Numbered from the stretch's first letter, positions 22,116 through 31,546 are shown. The stretch is 64,000 nucleotides of DNA from Massilia sp. PDC64 (GCF_900101265.1 NZ_FMZS01000003.1:518998-582997); one strand, 5' to 3'. The notes: a model not told the origin generated them from the sequence alone. Numbers and translations: made by a program.

Positions 22116-23165
22116 ATGGGTAGTGAAACCAAGCAGGGCGACCGCCCGACCGGCAGTGCGACCGTGTGGGACGTGGCCCAGAAGGCCGGCGTCTCCGCGA
22201 TGACCGTGTCGCGCGTCATCAACGGTAACGCCAGCGTCAGCGACAAGACGCGGGAAAAGGTCAACCGCGCCATCCAGGAACTGAATTACCAGGTCAACGT
22301 GGCGGCGCGCGCCGCGCGCATCGGTACGCTGCGGGTCGGCCTGTTGTACAGCAATCCCAGCGCCGCGTTCCTCAGCGCCTTCCTCGTCGGGGCGCTCGGC
22401 GAATGCAGCCAGACGGGCGCGCACCTGATCCTCGAGAACTGCGACAACCTGCGCAGCCAGCGCAAGGCGATCGACCGCCTGATCGCAGACGGCGCCGACG
22501 GCATCCTCGTGCCGCCGCCGCTGTGCGACTCCAAGGCCGCGCTCAAGCAGCTGGCCGAGATGGGCATCCCGTCCGTGGCCGTTGCGACCGCGAAGCCGTC
22601 GCCGCAGATGTCGGCCGTGCGCATCGACGACTACGAGGGCGCAATGACGATGACGAAGCACCTGCTGGCCCTCGGCCACACGGACATCGGCTTCATCAAG
22701 GGCGACCCGGAGCACACGCCGGCCCAACTGCGCTACCAGGCGTTCATCGACGCCATGCGCGAGGCCGGCCACCACGTGCCCGCCGAGCGGGTGGCGCAGG
22801 GCATGTTTACGTACCGTTCGGGCCTGCTGGCGGCGCGCGAACTGCTGGCGCAGCCGACGCGGCCGACGGCCATCTTCGCCAGTAACGACGACATGGCGGC
22901 CGCCGTCATCGCCGTCGCGCACGGCATGCACCTGCAGGTCCCGGACGACATCGCCGTCTGCGGCTTCGACGACACGCCCGTCGCGACGACCGTGTGGCCG
23001 GAACTGACGACGATCCACCAGCCGATCACGGAGATGGCACGCAGCGCCGTCGCCCTGCTGGTGGAACACATCCGCGCGCGCCGCGCCGGCCAGTCGTACA
23101 TGCCGCAGCACCGGCTGATGCCGTTCACGCTGGTCGAACGCGAGTCGACGGAAGCCCACGAGTAG
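22116..23165 (+). CDS. LacI-family transcriptional regulator of the polysaccharide utilisation locus
   Basis: A 349-residue LacI/GalR protein. The N-terminal helix-turn-helix and hinge are at residues 16-62 (TVWDVAQKAGVSAMTVSRV, DKTREKVNRAIQELNY). The ligand-binding domain contains the usual FIKGDPEHTPAQLRYQAF, IFASNDDMAAAVIAVA and CGFDDTPVATTVWPELTTI segments. It lies inside the PUL between the GH43 gene and the catabolic operon, with an operator-like site in its own leader. It is the best candidate for binding the GTTATCGATAAC family of sites. The inducer is probably a uronate or oligosaccharide breakdown product (inference). It converges with the GH88 gene, 3 nt apart. Confidence 0.9.
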   Translation: MGSETKQGDRPTGSATVWDVAQKAGVSAMTVSRVINGNASVSDKTREKVNRAIQELNYQVNVAARAARIGTLRVGLLYSNPSAAFLSAFLVGALGECSQTGAHLILENCDNLRSQRKAIDRLIADGADGILVPPPLCDSKAALKQLAEMGIPSVAVATAKPSPQMSAVRIDDYEGAMTMTKHLLALGHTDIGFIKGDPEHTPAQLRYQAFIDAMREAGHHVPAERVAQGMFTYRSGLLAARELLAQPTRPTAIFASNDDMAAAVIAVAHGMHLQVPDDIAVCGFDDTPVATTVWPELTTIHQPITEMARSAVALLVEHIRARRAGQSYMPQHRLMPFTLVERESTEAHE

Positions 23166-23168
23166 CGC

Positions 23169-24371
23169 TTACCAGTATGGACGCCACGTGCGGGTGAGCC
23201 GCACGAGGGCCTCCAGGTAGAAGTAATCGCCCCAGATGCACGCCTCGTCCACGCCGACGCCGTTCGGCTTGTGGTACACGCCGTGCTTCAGCAGGCCGCT
23301 TCCCGGCGTGCCGCTCGCATCGGCGTAATCGCCGGCGAGCGTGAGCACCGTGCCGGCCGCCGCCCGTTCGTAGGCGCCGCGCAGCGGGTCGGCGAGCGGC
23401 AGGTTGCGCGCCAGTTCCAGCAGGCCGCACGCGGCGATGGCGGCGCCCGAGCTGTCGCGCGGTTCCGTCCCCGACGTGAATACCAGGTCCCAGTAGCAGA
23501 TGCCGTCCGCCGGCAGGCGGTTCAGGTAGTAGTTGGCGAGCACCTTCGCCAGGTCGACGAGGCGGCTGTCGCCGTTGTGGCGGTACACGAGCGGGAAGCC
23601 CGAGATGCCCCACGCCTGGCCCCGCGCCCAGCACGAATCGTCCGCATGACCCTGGTGCGTCTTGCCATGCAGCGGCGCGCCGCTGGCCGGGTCGAAGAAG
23701 AAGGTGTGGAACGTGGAGCCGTCCGGTCGCGCGATGTGGCGCGCGGCCGCCTCGATGTGGCGGTCGGCCGCCGCGCGGAACGCGGGGTCGCCCGTGTAGT
23801 TGCTTGCCCAGTACAGCAGCGGCAGGTTCAGGTTGCAGTCGATGATCATGCGGCCGCGCTGGGCCGGATCGGACAGTTCTCCCCACGCCTGGATGATGCC
23901 GGCGCCGGGCAGGTAGCGCTCCAGCAGCAGGCGTGCGGCACCGAGGGCAGCTTCGGCCGCCAGCGGCTCGCCCGTGAGCTGCCAGCCGGCCACGCACGAG
24001 AGGCTGTACAGGAACCCGAGGTCGTGGTGGTTGACGTTGATGCGGTCGCGCTGGCGCGCCTGGAAGCTCGCCACGTGGCGCAGGCCGGCATCGCGGTAGC
24101 GCGCGGCGCCCGTCAGTTCGTACGCCAGCCACAGCATGCCGGTCCAGAAGCCGTTCGTCCATTCCGTGTTGTCCATCGCCTGGTAGACGCCGCCCTGCGA
24201 CGACGGCATCGGGAAGGCGTCGCCGAAGTGGGCCAGGTTGCGGTCGACGCCGTCCAGCGCGCGGGTGATCGCGCGGTCGATGGCGGCCTTGTCGATACCG
24301 CGGTTCCAGTGGGCCGGCAGGGCGCCGGTGTTCAGCGGCTCCAGTGCCGCCGTGTTCAGGGGTGGGGTCAT
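23169..24371 (-). CDS. Glycoside hydrolase family 88 (unsaturated glucuronyl/galacturonyl hydrolase)
   Basis: A 400-residue (alpha/alpha)6-barrel enzyme that removes the 4,5-unsaturated uronate left at the non-reducing end by a polysaccharide lyase. The key aspartates are in MDNTEWTNGFWTG (Asp67) and NVNHHDLGFLYSL (Asp117); ARGQAWGISGFPLVY is also conserved. No signal peptide is evident, so it should act in the cytoplasm after uptake by the adjacent MFS protein. AAGGAGCAAGC precedes the ATG. Last gene of the eight-gene operon, 28 nt after the transporter gene. Confidence 0.88.
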   Translation of the reverse strand: MTPPLNTAALEPLNTGALPAHWNRGIDKAAIDRAITRALDGVDRNLAHFGDAFPMPSSQGGVYQAMDNTEWTNGFWTGMLWLAYELTGAARYRDAGLRHVASFQARQRDRINVNHHDLGFLYSLSCVAGWQLTGEPLAAEAALGAARLLLERYLPGAGIIQAWGELSDPAQRGRMIIDCNLNLPLLYWASNYTGDPAFRAAADRHIEAAARHIARPDGSTFHTFFFDPASGAPLHGKTHQGHADDSCWARGQAWGISGFPLVYRHNGDSRLVDLAKVLANYYLNRLPADGICYWDLVFTSGTEPRDSSGAAIAACGLLELARNLPLADPLRGAYERAAAGTVLTLAGDYADASGTPGSGLLKHGVYHKPNGVGVDEACIWGDYFYLEALVRLTRTWRPYW

Positions 24372-24399
24372 GCTTGCTCCTTGTGGTTCATTTTGCGGC

Positions 24400-25641
24400 T
24401 CATTTGCTTAATTCTGGCAGGGGCGCCGCTTCCGGCGCCGTGGTCTCCGGCGGCGTCGGCAGCAGGAAGACGGCGGACAGGATGAGGAAGACGAGGCCCA
24501 GGCCCGCCAGGATCAGGTAGGTCGCGGAGAAGCCGATCCGGTCGTAGCCGACGCCGGCCAGAGACGACAGCGCGAAGATGCCGACCGAGTGCCCGAAACT
24601 GACGCCGACCATGTAGACGGTCGATGCGAGCCGGTTGTCGAAGTGGCGCGCGATGTAGCGGAACAGCGAGACGGCGAGGATCGGCAGTTCCACCGAGTGC
24701 AGCAGCTTCATCGCCGAGATCGAAACGGGACCGACGGCGAGGCCGGAGCCGGCGATCCGCACGAGCATGATGGAGCCGGCCAGCAGCAGGCCGTTCTTCG
24801 CGCCGATGCGGCGGACGAGCAGGGGCGCGAGGAACAGGCCGCCCGCTTCCAGGAAAATCTGCGCGGAGTTCAGGTAGCCGAACATCGCGACGCCCGTCTT
24901 CGGGTCCGGGAACAGCGACGCGAAATAGCGCGAGAACTGCTGGTCGAACACGAGGTACAAATTCGTTACGCCCAGCACGAACACCATGAAGCGCCAAAAG
25001 CCCGGCATGCGCAGCAGCGCGAACGCGTCGGCCAGTTTGACGCCTTCCTTGCCGCGCGCGCCGGGTTCGGCCGGACCGGCGTTCGTCACGGCCAGGAGCG
25101 CCAGCATCACGCCGCCCGCGAGGGACGCGAGCGCGAAGTTGATGCCCGGGTCGACGTTGTAGATGCGGCCACTGAACGCGGCGGCGCTGGCGAAGCCCAG
25201 CGAGCCCCACAACCTCACGCGGCTGTATTCGAAGCCGTCGCGGCGGCCGATGCGGTCGACGTACGATTCGATCGCGTAGCTGCCGGCAGTGAACGTGATG
25301 CCGAGGTACAGCCCGCCCACGGCGGCACCCAGCAGGATGTTCGCCTTCAGCAGCGGCGCGTACAGGTACGGGAAGAACAGGCCGGACAGGGCGACGAGGG
25401 CCGCGACCGTCCACAGGATGTTGCGGCGGGTACCCACGCGGTCCGACACGAAGCCGTAGATCGGCTGCGAGCACATCGCGGCGAAGGCGTTGGCCGCGAA
25501 GACGAAACCCGCCTCGGTCCCCGACAGCTTGAGCGTCTGCCCCAGCCAGACGGCGAGCAGCGAAATGCTCATCGCCTGGGCGAAGAAGTAGGTGTAGACG
25601 AAGCCGCACAGGAAGCGGAATTGCGATGTGCGTGTTGCCAT
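24400..25641 (-). CDS. MFS oligosaccharide:proton symporter (LacY-like)
   Basis: A 413-residue, 12-helix MFS protein. The first loop between helices 2 and 3 has the MFS signature GFVSDRVGTRRNILW. RVRLWGSLGFASAAA, FDQQFSRYFASLF and SVELPILAVSLFRYI resemble the oligosaccharide:H+ symporter (LacY/RafB) subgroup. CAGGAGACACC precedes the ATG. It probably carries periplasmic di- or oligosaccharides, including unsaturated uronyl ones, into the cytoplasm for GH88. Upstream is a short run of 12-nt repeats that includes a degenerate operator half-site. Confidence 0.85.
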   Translation of the reverse strand: MATRTSQFRFLCGFVYTYFFAQAMSISLLAVWLGQTLKLSGTEAGFVFAANAFAAMCSQPIYGFVSDRVGTRRNILWTVAALVALSGLFFPYLYAPLLKANILLGAAVGGLYLGITFTAGSYAIESYVDRIGRRDGFEYSRVRLWGSLGFASAAAFSGRIYNVDPGINFALASLAGGVMLALLAVTNAGPAEPGARGKEGVKLADAFALLRMPGFWRFMVFVLGVTNLYLVFDQQFSRYFASLFPDPKTGVAMFGYLNSAQIFLEAGGLFLAPLLVRRIGAKNGLLLAGSIMLVRIAGSGLAVGPVSISAMKLLHSVELPILAVSLFRYIARHFDNRLASTVYMVGVSFGHSVGIFALSSLAGVGYDRIGFSATYLILAGLGLVFLILSAVFLLPTPPETTAPEAAPLPELSK

Positions 25642-25652
25642 GGTGTCTCCTG

Positions 25653-25683
25653 GTTATCGTTCTGCTTATTGTTCTGCTTATTG
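25653..25683 (-). repeat. Three imperfect 12-nt repeats between kinase and MFS genes
   Basis: Plus strand has TTCTGCTTATTG twice in tandem (25660-25671, 25672-25683); an adjacent third degenerate unit (25648-25659) contains GTTATCG. On the minus strand the units are CAATAAGCAGAA, CAATAAGCAGAA, CGATAACCAGGA, and the last supplies the ribosome site of the MFS gene. The sequence is AT-rich compared with flanking genes. Confidence 0.6.
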
Positions 25684-26658
25684 TCGTGCTGTCGTGCCGA
25701 AATACTGTTGGCCCGACGCGGGGAAGTCAAGCGCGTCATCCCGCTGCACGGCGATCGCGTCCGCCAGTGCGAGCACGGCGTCCAGCGTCGGCGGCTGCGC
25801 GCCGGCCACGCGGCAGGCGGCCGTCCCGGCGGCGACGGCGACGCGCAGATGGCTGCCGCCCGGCAGCTCAGGCCATGTCATGAGGCTGTAGAGCAGGGCG
25901 CCAATGCTGGCGTCGCCCGCGCCGACCGTGTCGACGACGTCCACCTTGGGCGCGGCCGCATGCCAGGTGCCGTCGGGCCGGACCAGGTGGGCGCCGGCGC
26001 CGCCGCGCGTGAACAGGTACGTCGTCGCCGGATTCATGGCGCGCAGTGCCGCGAAGGCGGCGTCCGTGTCGTCGTGGCGGAACAGGCCCCGCAGGTCTTC
26101 GTCGGACACCTTGACCGCGTCCGCCAGGCCGACCATCGTGCGCAACGTGTCGTCGTAGCGCTCGTCTATCAGCGCGCGGAAATTCGGGTCGTAGCTGATC
26201 TTCGCGCCGCGCCGTTTCAGGTCGCGTGCCAGGGCGACGAGCGTGTCCGACAGCGGTGCGCGCGCGAGGCTGATGCCGCCGAAATGGACCCACGCCGCGT
26301 GCTCCCGCCAGCCGGCCGGCAGGCGGTCCGGATCGAAGTGCAGGTCGGCGCTGTCCGTGCCGATGAAGAAGTAGCGGGGCGGATGGCGTTCGTGCACGAC
26401 GGCCAGCAACGGCGGGCGGTCGACCTGCTGCAGGAAGCCGGGGTGGAGCTCCGCGGCCGCGCTGGCGGCCGCGAGTTCGAGGCCGAACACGTCGCGGCTG
26501 ACGGCGCCTGCGAACGCGCTTGGGATGCCGAGGCGGGCGACGACGCGCGCCACGTTCCACGTCGAGCCGCCGGTCTGGCTCGTCCACGTGCCGGGGCCCG
26601 TCGTGAGCAGGTCGGTCAGGGCCTCGCCGGCCGCGACGAAGCGGGGCAGCCCGGTCAT
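25678..26658 (-). CDS. PfkB-family sugar kinase (fructokinase-like)
   Basis: A 326-residue ribokinase-fold kinase. The N-terminal GEALTDLLTTGPGTWTSQTG with GGSTWNVARVVARLG is the first PfkB signature, and DVVDTVGAGDASIGALL is the second with the catalytic Asp and anion hole. Its ATG overlaps the AGE-isomerase stop by 4 nt. Pairing with that isomerase suggests it phosphorylates fructose made from mannose. It is distinct from the KdgK-like kinase in the same operon (28903-29883), whose N-terminus differs. Substrate is inference. Confidence 0.8.
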   Translation of the reverse strand: MTGLPRFVAAGEALTDLLTTGPGTWTSQTGGSTWNVARVVARLGIPSAFAGAVSRDVFGLELAAASAAAELHPGFLQQVDRPPLLAVVHERHPPRYFFIGTDSADLHFDPDRLPAGWREHAAWVHFGGISLARAPLSDTLVALARDLKRRGAKISYDPNFRALIDERYDDTLRTMVGLADAVKVSDEDLRGLFRHDDTDAAFAALRAMNPATTYLFTRGGAGAHLVRPDGTWHAAAPKVDVVDTVGAGDASIGALLYSLMTWPELPGGSHLRVAVAAGTAACRVAGAQPPTLDAVLALADAIAVQRDDALDFPASGQQYFGTTARQ

Positions 26659-27869
26659 CGCGCCGCCTCCAGCACCTGCAGGGCGTCGTAGCAGGCGCCC
26701 ATCGTGTGGTAATCCGTCTTGCCGGCGGGGCTCTTCTCGTCGGAGAGCTTGCGGTTGTCGCGGCTGAGGATGCGGTACCACGCGCCGTGGTCGTGGTCGA
26801 CGAAGTGCGTCCAGCTGTAGGCCCAGATGCGGTCGTACCAGTCCCAGTAGGCCTCGTTCCCGGTGCGCACGGCCAGCAGCGCGGCGGCCGCGAAGCTTTC
26901 GGCCTGCACCCAGAAATACTTGTCGCCGTCGCAGATGCTGCCGTCCGGGGCGTAGCCGTAGCAGATGCCGCCATGTTCGGTGTCCCAGGCGCGCAGCAGC
27001 GCGGCGTCGAACAGCTGGATGGCGCGGGGCGCGAGCCACCCGGCGTCGCCCGCGAGATGCCCGCGGTGGCGTTCGAGCAGCAGGAGCAGCTTCGCCCATT
27101 CCGTCAGGTGGCCGGGCTGGTAGCCCCAGGGACGGAAGATGTTCGTCTTGTCGTCGCGGTTGTAGTCCCAGTCCACCGACCAGTCGGCGCGGTAGTGCTC
27201 CCACACGAAGCCGTCCGCGAGGGCGGCCTGGCGCTGCGTGATGTTGAGGGCCAGCGTCTCGGCGCGGTGCAGGTAGCGCTCCTCGCCCGTCGCCTCGTAC
27301 GCCGCGAGCATCGCTTCGCACGAATGCATGTTGGCGTTCTGGCCGCGGTACGGGTCCAGCACGGACCAGTCGGCGCTCGCCTGGTCCGCGTACAGGCCGT
27401 GCTCCGGTTCCCAGAAGCGCGCCTCCATCAGGTCGTACGTCTCGGCCAGGTAACCGCGTGCCTCGGCGACACCGGCCCGCAACGCGTGCGCATACGCGAG
27501 CATGACGAACGCGAGGCCGTAGCAGTGATTGTCGCCGTCGAGGACCGTCTTGCGCCCGCCGTCCCACGCGAGCTGCCACGCGTAGCCGCCCGTGCCGGGG
27601 TCGCGGTGCACGTCGCGCAGGAACGCGACGCCGTGGCGCACGGCCGCGAGGTAGTCCGGATCCGCGAAGCGGCGGTACGCCATCGCGTAGTTGAAGACGA
27701 AGCGCGTGCTGCTGACGAGGTGGCGCGTCGTGCGGTCGTACACGGTGCCGTCGTCGCGGAAGAAGTGATAAAAGCCGCCGCTCGGGTCGATGGCGCGCGG
27801 ATGATAGAACCGCATCGTGTGGGCGATGTGGTCGAGCAGGAAGCGGGGAGAACGGAAGTCGGGTGCCAT
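26655..27869 (-). CDS. AGE-family sugar isomerase (D-mannose isomerase type)
   Basis: A 404-residue (alpha/alpha)6-barrel protein of the N-acylglucosamine 2-epimerase superfamily. Visible conserved stretches are STRFVFNYAMAYRRF, GDNHCYGLAFVMLAYAHAL, RGQNANMHSCEAMLAAYEAT and KYFWVQAESFAAAAL. The histidines in these segments match the general acid/base positions of mannose isomerases such as YihS relatives. Together with the overlapping kinase gene it would convert mannose to fructose and then to fructose-6-phosphate. Cellobiose 2-epimerase activity is an alternative. Starts 11 nt after the aldose epimerase stop. Confidence 0.82.
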   Translation of the reverse strand: MAPDFRSPRFLLDHIAHTMRFYHPRAIDPSGGFYHFFRDDGTVYDRTTRHLVSSTRFVFNYAMAYRRFADPDYLAAVRHGVAFLRDVHRDPGTGGYAWQLAWDGGRKTVLDGDNHCYGLAFVMLAYAHALRAGVAEARGYLAETYDLMEARFWEPEHGLYADQASADWSVLDPYRGQNANMHSCEAMLAAYEATGEERYLHRAETLALNITQRQAALADGFVWEHYRADWSVDWDYNRDDKTNIFRPWGYQPGHLTEWAKLLLLLERHRGHLAGDAGWLAPRAIQLFDAALLRAWDTEHGGICYGYAPDGSICDGDKYFWVQAESFAAAALLAVRTGNEAYWDWYDRIWAYSWTHFVDHDHGAWYRILSRDNRKLSDEKSPAGKTDYHTMGACYDALQVLEAAR

Positions 27870-27880
27870 GGCGGAGTTCT

Positions 27881-28906
27881 CTATCGTTGGGTGGGCGGGG
27901 ACGGCTGGGGCCACGCGGCGATGCGGTAACGGGTTTCCCACGGCGCGTCGGGCGCGATGGCGATCCCGAGCCGGTCCGCCAGCGGGTGGTTCGCGGGCGC
28001 CGTCGCGACGCGGCCCAGGTCGAACAGGCTGTTCACGGGTTCTGCGCCCAGGGCGAGATGGCTGCTCATCCAGGGAAAATGGATGCGACCGCCGTTGCTG
28101 ACCCACAGCAGCAGGTCGGGCAACTGCGTCGTGTCCCACCACAGGCCCACGCAGGCGTCGTAGTCGAGGTAGTGCAGCGCGAGCGGTGCCGCGCCGTCCT
28201 CGCCGCCGATCGCGCGCACCTGCAGCAGCTCCTCGGCGGGCGCGGAGAACGGCAGGTGGGCGAGGTCGATGGGACCGTCCACGCCGGCCAGCTTGTCCAG
28301 CGAGGCGGAGCGCGTGTCGGACAGCAGCCGCGACACCGCGCCCGCCGGCTGGGCCGGATAGCTGTGGATGCCGTCGTGCGGTCCGAGGAGCACGCGCACG
28401 CGTCCCGGCGCCTGCGGCAGGCGGAACGTCGGATGCAGGCCGGCGGGCACGCGCGCGGGGCGGCGGGCCCACACGCGCAACGTGATGTCGACGGCCGGCG
28501 CGTGCGGATCGGCCGCGATCTCGCGCTCGATGTGCTCGATCGGCGAGCCGGGCGGATAATCGATGGCGAGGTGGATGCGGGTGTCGCTACCGGACACGCA
28601 GCGCCAGTGATGGTTCGCCGCATAGCCGTGGTTCCACGCATCCTCGGGCGCGTGCGTGCGCCAGCCGGCGGGCAGGCCGTACGGCGCCTCCGTGCAGCCG
28701 AACGGCAGGCACGGCCACTCGCCGCGCAGCCGGCGCATGAGGCCGGGCAGGGTGCCGGCCCGTGTCATGCCGGCCCACGGCGCCACGTGCATGATCTCCA
28801 GGTCGCGCTCGTCGCCGATGCGCAGGCTCAGGGGACCGAGCATCGCGCCGAGCGATTGCACGTCCGCGCTGCCGTGGTCCCAGGTGAGACGCCAGCTGCC
28901 GCTCAT
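27881..28906 (-). CDS. Aldose 1-epimerase (galactose mutarotase-like)
   Basis: A 341-residue beta-sandwich protein of the mutarotase fold. Supporting segments are GMTRAGTLPGLMRRLRGEWPCLPFG near the start, NHGYAANHHWRC, GLHPTFRLP and LLLWVSNGGRIHFPW. The His pair and Glu near the C-terminus (ALGAEPVNSLFDLG) fit the sugar-binding site. It would interconvert alpha and beta anomers of sugars released in the cytoplasm. It overlaps kdgK by 4 nt. The sugar is not identifiable from sequence. Confidence 0.72.
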   Translation of the reverse strand: MSGSWRLTWDHGSADVQSLGAMLGPLSLRIGDERDLEIMHVAPWAGMTRAGTLPGLMRRLRGEWPCLPFGCTEAPYGLPAGWRTHAPEDAWNHGYAANHHWRCVSGSDTRIHLAIDYPPGSPIEHIEREIAADPHAPAVDITLRVWARRPARVPAGLHPTFRLPQAPGRVRVLLGPHDGIHSYPAQPAGAVSRLLSDTRSASLDKLAGVDGPIDLAHLPFSAPAEELLQVRAIGGEDGAAPLALHYLDYDACVGLWWDTTQLPDLLLWVSNGGRIHFPWMSSHLALGAEPVNSLFDLGRVATAPANHPLADRLGIAIAPDAPWETRYRIAAWPQPSPPTQR

Positions 28907-29883
28907 GCGGACGCTCCGATGTGCGCGACGTCGAAGTCGCCCGTGATCGCATGCTTCATGGCGGCGGCCGCCAGCGCGAATCCGGCCACGTCGGCGGGCG
29001 CCATCCCGGTCTGCAGTCCGTGCAGGACGCCGGCCGCGAAGGCGTCGCCCGTGCCGATGCGGTCGACGATGCCGGACAGCCGGTAGCTCCCGCCCGTCAC
29101 GGACGCCGTGCGGGTGTGCAGGACGGCGGACAGCTCGTGCTCGTCGGCGCCGTGGTGCACGCGGCGCGTCCAGGCCAGCAGTTCGAGGTGGGGAAACGCG
29201 GCGAACGCGGCGTGCGCCGCTTCCTGTTCGCGCGCGGCGTCCATCAGGTCGGGACGGTCGAGCGCGAGGGCGACGTCGCGCGGCCCGGTGCACACGACAT
29301 CGGCCATGCGCATCGCCTCCAGCAGCAGCGGCACGCCGTCCTGGCCGGGCCCCGTCCCCGCCGTGCCGTCGAACGCGACGCGCACGCCGGCGGCGCGGGC
29401 CGCCCGCATCGCCGCGAGCACGGCCTGGGCCGGACCGTCGCCGACGGCCGGCGGAATGCCGGACACGTGCAGCCACCCGGCGCCGTCCAGCAGCGCGGGC
29501 CAGTCGTACAGGCCGGGGTCGGCCAGCGCATACGCGGAGCCCGCACGGTCATAGATGGTCTCCGAGGGGCGCGCGGCGGCGCCCGGCGTGATGAAGTACA
29601 GGCCCATGCGGCCCGGGCGCAGGCGGATGCCGGTCGTGTCCACGCCATGCGCGCGCAGGCTGTCGAGCGCCGCGCGGCCGAGGGAGTTGTCGGGCAGGAC
29701 GCTGACCATCGCGGTGCGGTGGCCGAGCAGCGCGAGCGCGACGGCGACGTTCGCCTCCGTGCCGCCCGCGCACGCGTCCAGCGCGGGCGTCTGCAGCAGC
29801 ATGCGGCCCGGCGGGGCGGCGAGGCGCAGCAGGATCTCGCCGAAGCAGACGATGCGGCCCGCCATGTCGGGACGGGCGCTCAT
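28903..29883 (-). CDS. kdgK: 2-dehydro-3-deoxygluconate kinase
   Basis: A 326-residue PfkB-family kinase. GRIVCFGEILLRLAAPPGRM and AGGTEANVAVALALLGHRTA resemble KDG kinases, and GIVDRIGTGDAFAAGVLHGL carries the catalytic Asp. It would phosphorylate KDG to KDPG, the step after KduD; the KDPG aldolase is not in this window. The ATG overlaps the kduD stop by 4 nt. Its place between kduD and the sugar isomerases supports the KDG assignment. Confidence 0.85.
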   Translation of the reverse strand: MSARPDMAGRIVCFGEILLRLAAPPGRMLLQTPALDACAGGTEANVAVALALLGHRTAMVSVLPDNSLGRAALDSLRAHGVDTTGIRLRPGRMGLYFITPGAAARPSETIYDRAGSAYALADPGLYDWPALLDGAGWLHVSGIPPAVGDGPAQAVLAAMRAARAAGVRVAFDGTAGTGPGQDGVPLLLEAMRMADVVCTGPRDVALALDRPDLMDAAREQEAAHAAFAAFPHLELLAWTRRVHHGADEHELSAVLHTRTASVTGGSYRLSGIVDRIGTGDAFAAGVLHGLQTGMAPADVAGFALAAAAMKHAITGDFDVAHIGASA

Positions 29884-30635
29884 CGGGCGAGCCAGCCGCC
29901 GTCCACCGGCAGGACGATGCCGTGGACGTAGTCGCTCGCGCGGCTGGCCAGGAACACGGCGGCGCCGGCCAGGTCGCCCGGCTGGCCCCAGCGGCCGGCG
30001 GGAATGCGCGCGAGGATGGCCGGCTCGCGCACGGGATCCGCGCGCAGGGCCGCCGTGTTGTTCGTGTCGAAGTAGCCGGGCGCGATGGCGTTGACGTTGA
30101 TGCCTTGCGCGGCCCATTCGTTCGCCAGCGCGCGCGTCAGGCCCGCGACGGCGCTCTTGCTCGCCGCGTAGGCCGGCACGCGGATGCCACCCTGGAACGA
30201 CAGCAGCGAGGCGATGTTGACGATCTTGCCGCCGCCGTGTTGCGCCATGTGGCGCGCCGCCGCCTGCGACAGGAAGAAGACGGATTTGAGGTTGGTGTCG
30301 ATGACGGCGTCCCAGTCCGCCTCCTCGACGTCGAGGCTGTCGGCGCGGCGGATGATGCCCGCATTGTTGACGACGATGTCGAGCCGGCCGTTCAGGGCGA
30401 CCGCGGCGTCGACGACGTCGCTCACCGGCGCCGTGGTCGACAGGTCGGCGCGCACGTCGAGGAAGCTGCGGCCGAGCGCGCGCACTTGCGCGGCAGTCTC
30501 GTCCGCAGGGCTGCGCCCGGCCGCGACGATGTCGGCGCCCGCTTGTGCCAGTGCGATGGCGATCCCCTGGCCGAGGCCCGTGTTGGCGCCCGTGACGAGT
30601 GCCGTGCGGCCGGCGAGGTTGAACAGGTCGAGCAT
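29880..30635 (-). CDS. kduD: 2-dehydro-3-deoxy-D-gluconate 5-dehydrogenase
   Basis: A 251-residue SDR very like KduD. The start MLDLFNLAGRTALVTGANTG, cofactor motif TGANTGLGQG, NNAGIIRR, catalytic Ser in NIASLLSFQGG, Tyr/Lys in YAASKSAVAGL and the KduD-typical IAPGYFDTNNTAALR are present. It reduces 2,5-diketo-3-deoxygluconate to KDG with NAD(P)H. 9 nt downstream of kduI, forming the standard kduI-kduD pair for unsaturated uronate breakdown. Confidence 0.94.
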   Translation of the reverse strand: MLDLFNLAGRTALVTGANTGLGQGIAIALAQAGADIVAAGRSPADETAAQVRALGRSFLDVRADLSTTAPVSDVVDAAVALNGRLDIVVNNAGIIRRADSLDVEEADWDAVIDTNLKSVFFLSQAAARHMAQHGGGKIVNIASLLSFQGGIRVPAYAASKSAVAGLTRALANEWAAQGINVNAIAPGYFDTNNTAALRADPVREPAILARIPAGRWGQPGDLAGAAVFLASRASDYVHGIVLPVDGGWLAR

Positions 30636-30644
30636 GGAATCCCC

Positions 30645-31493
30645 TTATTTCAGCTGGCAGATGTCGAGGACCTTCATGTCCGTGTAGTCCAGGTTCTCGC
30701 CGCCCATCGCCCAGATGAACGCATAGTTGGCCGTGCCGGAACCCATGTGGATCGACCACGGCGGCGACACGACGGCCTGCTCGTTGGCCACGACGATGTG
30801 GCGCGCCGAATCGGGGGCGCCCATGAAGTGGAACACGCGCTGGTCGTCCTGCAGGTCGAAATAGAAATACACTTCGGACCGGCGTTCGTGTACGTGGGGC
30901 GGCATCGTGTTCCACACGCTGCCCGTCTTTAGGATCGTCAGGCCCAGCAGCAGCTGCGCGGACTTGCACACGCCCGGGATGACGTACTGGTAGATCGTGC
31001 GCTCGTTCGATGTCGCGGCGCTGCCCCGTTCCAGCGGGATCGCCTGGGCGTGCGTGATCTTGACCAGTTCGCAGCGGACGTGTGCCGGGGTCGACGCGAG
31101 GTAGAAGCGGGCCGGGTTGCCGGCGTCCAGCGATTCGAACACGACGTCCCTGCTGCCCATCGGGACGTACAGGCCGTCGCGCGGGGCCAGTTCGAACGCC
31201 TGGCCGTCGACGGTGACCTTGCCCGTGCCGCCCGCCACATTGATGATGCCCAGCTCGCGCCGGGCCAGGAACGGCTGGCCGGCCGCGGAAGCGGGTTCCG
31301 TGTGCGCGGGCAGGGCCACGGGGCCGGCGACGGGCGCGGCGCCGCCGATGACGAAACGCTCGTCGTGGCAATAGTTCAGCGTGACGGCATCAGGCGCGAA
31401 CATCCGGTCGATCAGGTAGCGCTGGCGCAGCTGCTCGTTGCTGGCGCCCGTCATCATGTCGGGGTGGGTGGCGTAGTACGTCTTTTCGAACAC
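30645..31493 (-). CDS. kduI: 4-deoxy-L-threo-5-hexosulose-uronate ketol-isomerase
   Basis: A 282-residue cupin isomerase (family norm about 278). Metal ligands are in [16 protein letters not shown] (two His and Glu), with a further His in [20 protein letters not shown]. It converts the ring-opened unsaturated uronate to 2,5-diketo-3-deoxygluconate. The start is GTG at 31493, placed 6 nt after GAGGAG. The longer frame to TTG 31547 would make the operator part of the protein and is rejected. First gene of the eight-gene operon. Confidence 0.94.
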   Translation of the reverse strand: MFEKTYYATHPDMMTGASNEQLRQRYLIDRMFAPDAVTLNYCHDERFVIGGAAPVAGPVALPAHTEPASAAGQPFLARRELGIINVAGGTGKVTVDGQAFELAPRDGLYVPMGSRDVVFESLDAGNPARFYLASTPAHVRCELVKITHAQAIPLERGSAATSNERTIYQYVIPGVCKSAQLLLGLTILKTGSVWNTMPPHVHERRSEVYFYFDLQDDQRVFHFMGAPDSARHIVVANEQAVVSPPWSIHMGSGTANYAFIWAMGGENLDYTDMKVLDICQLK

Positions 31494-31533
31494 GGGTGTC
31501 TCCTCGTGCAGGTGAATATGGGGGCGAACGTCG

Positions 31534-31545
31534 GTTATCGATAAC
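31534..31545 (-). promoter_or_regulatory. Perfect PUL operator at the kduI operon start
   Basis: GTTATCGATAAC, the only perfectly symmetric 12-bp copy. It begins 1 nt after the -10 box of the kduI promoter and so spans the transcription start. It lies 40 nt before the GTG start codon. Confidence 0.75.
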
Positions 31546-31546
31546 A

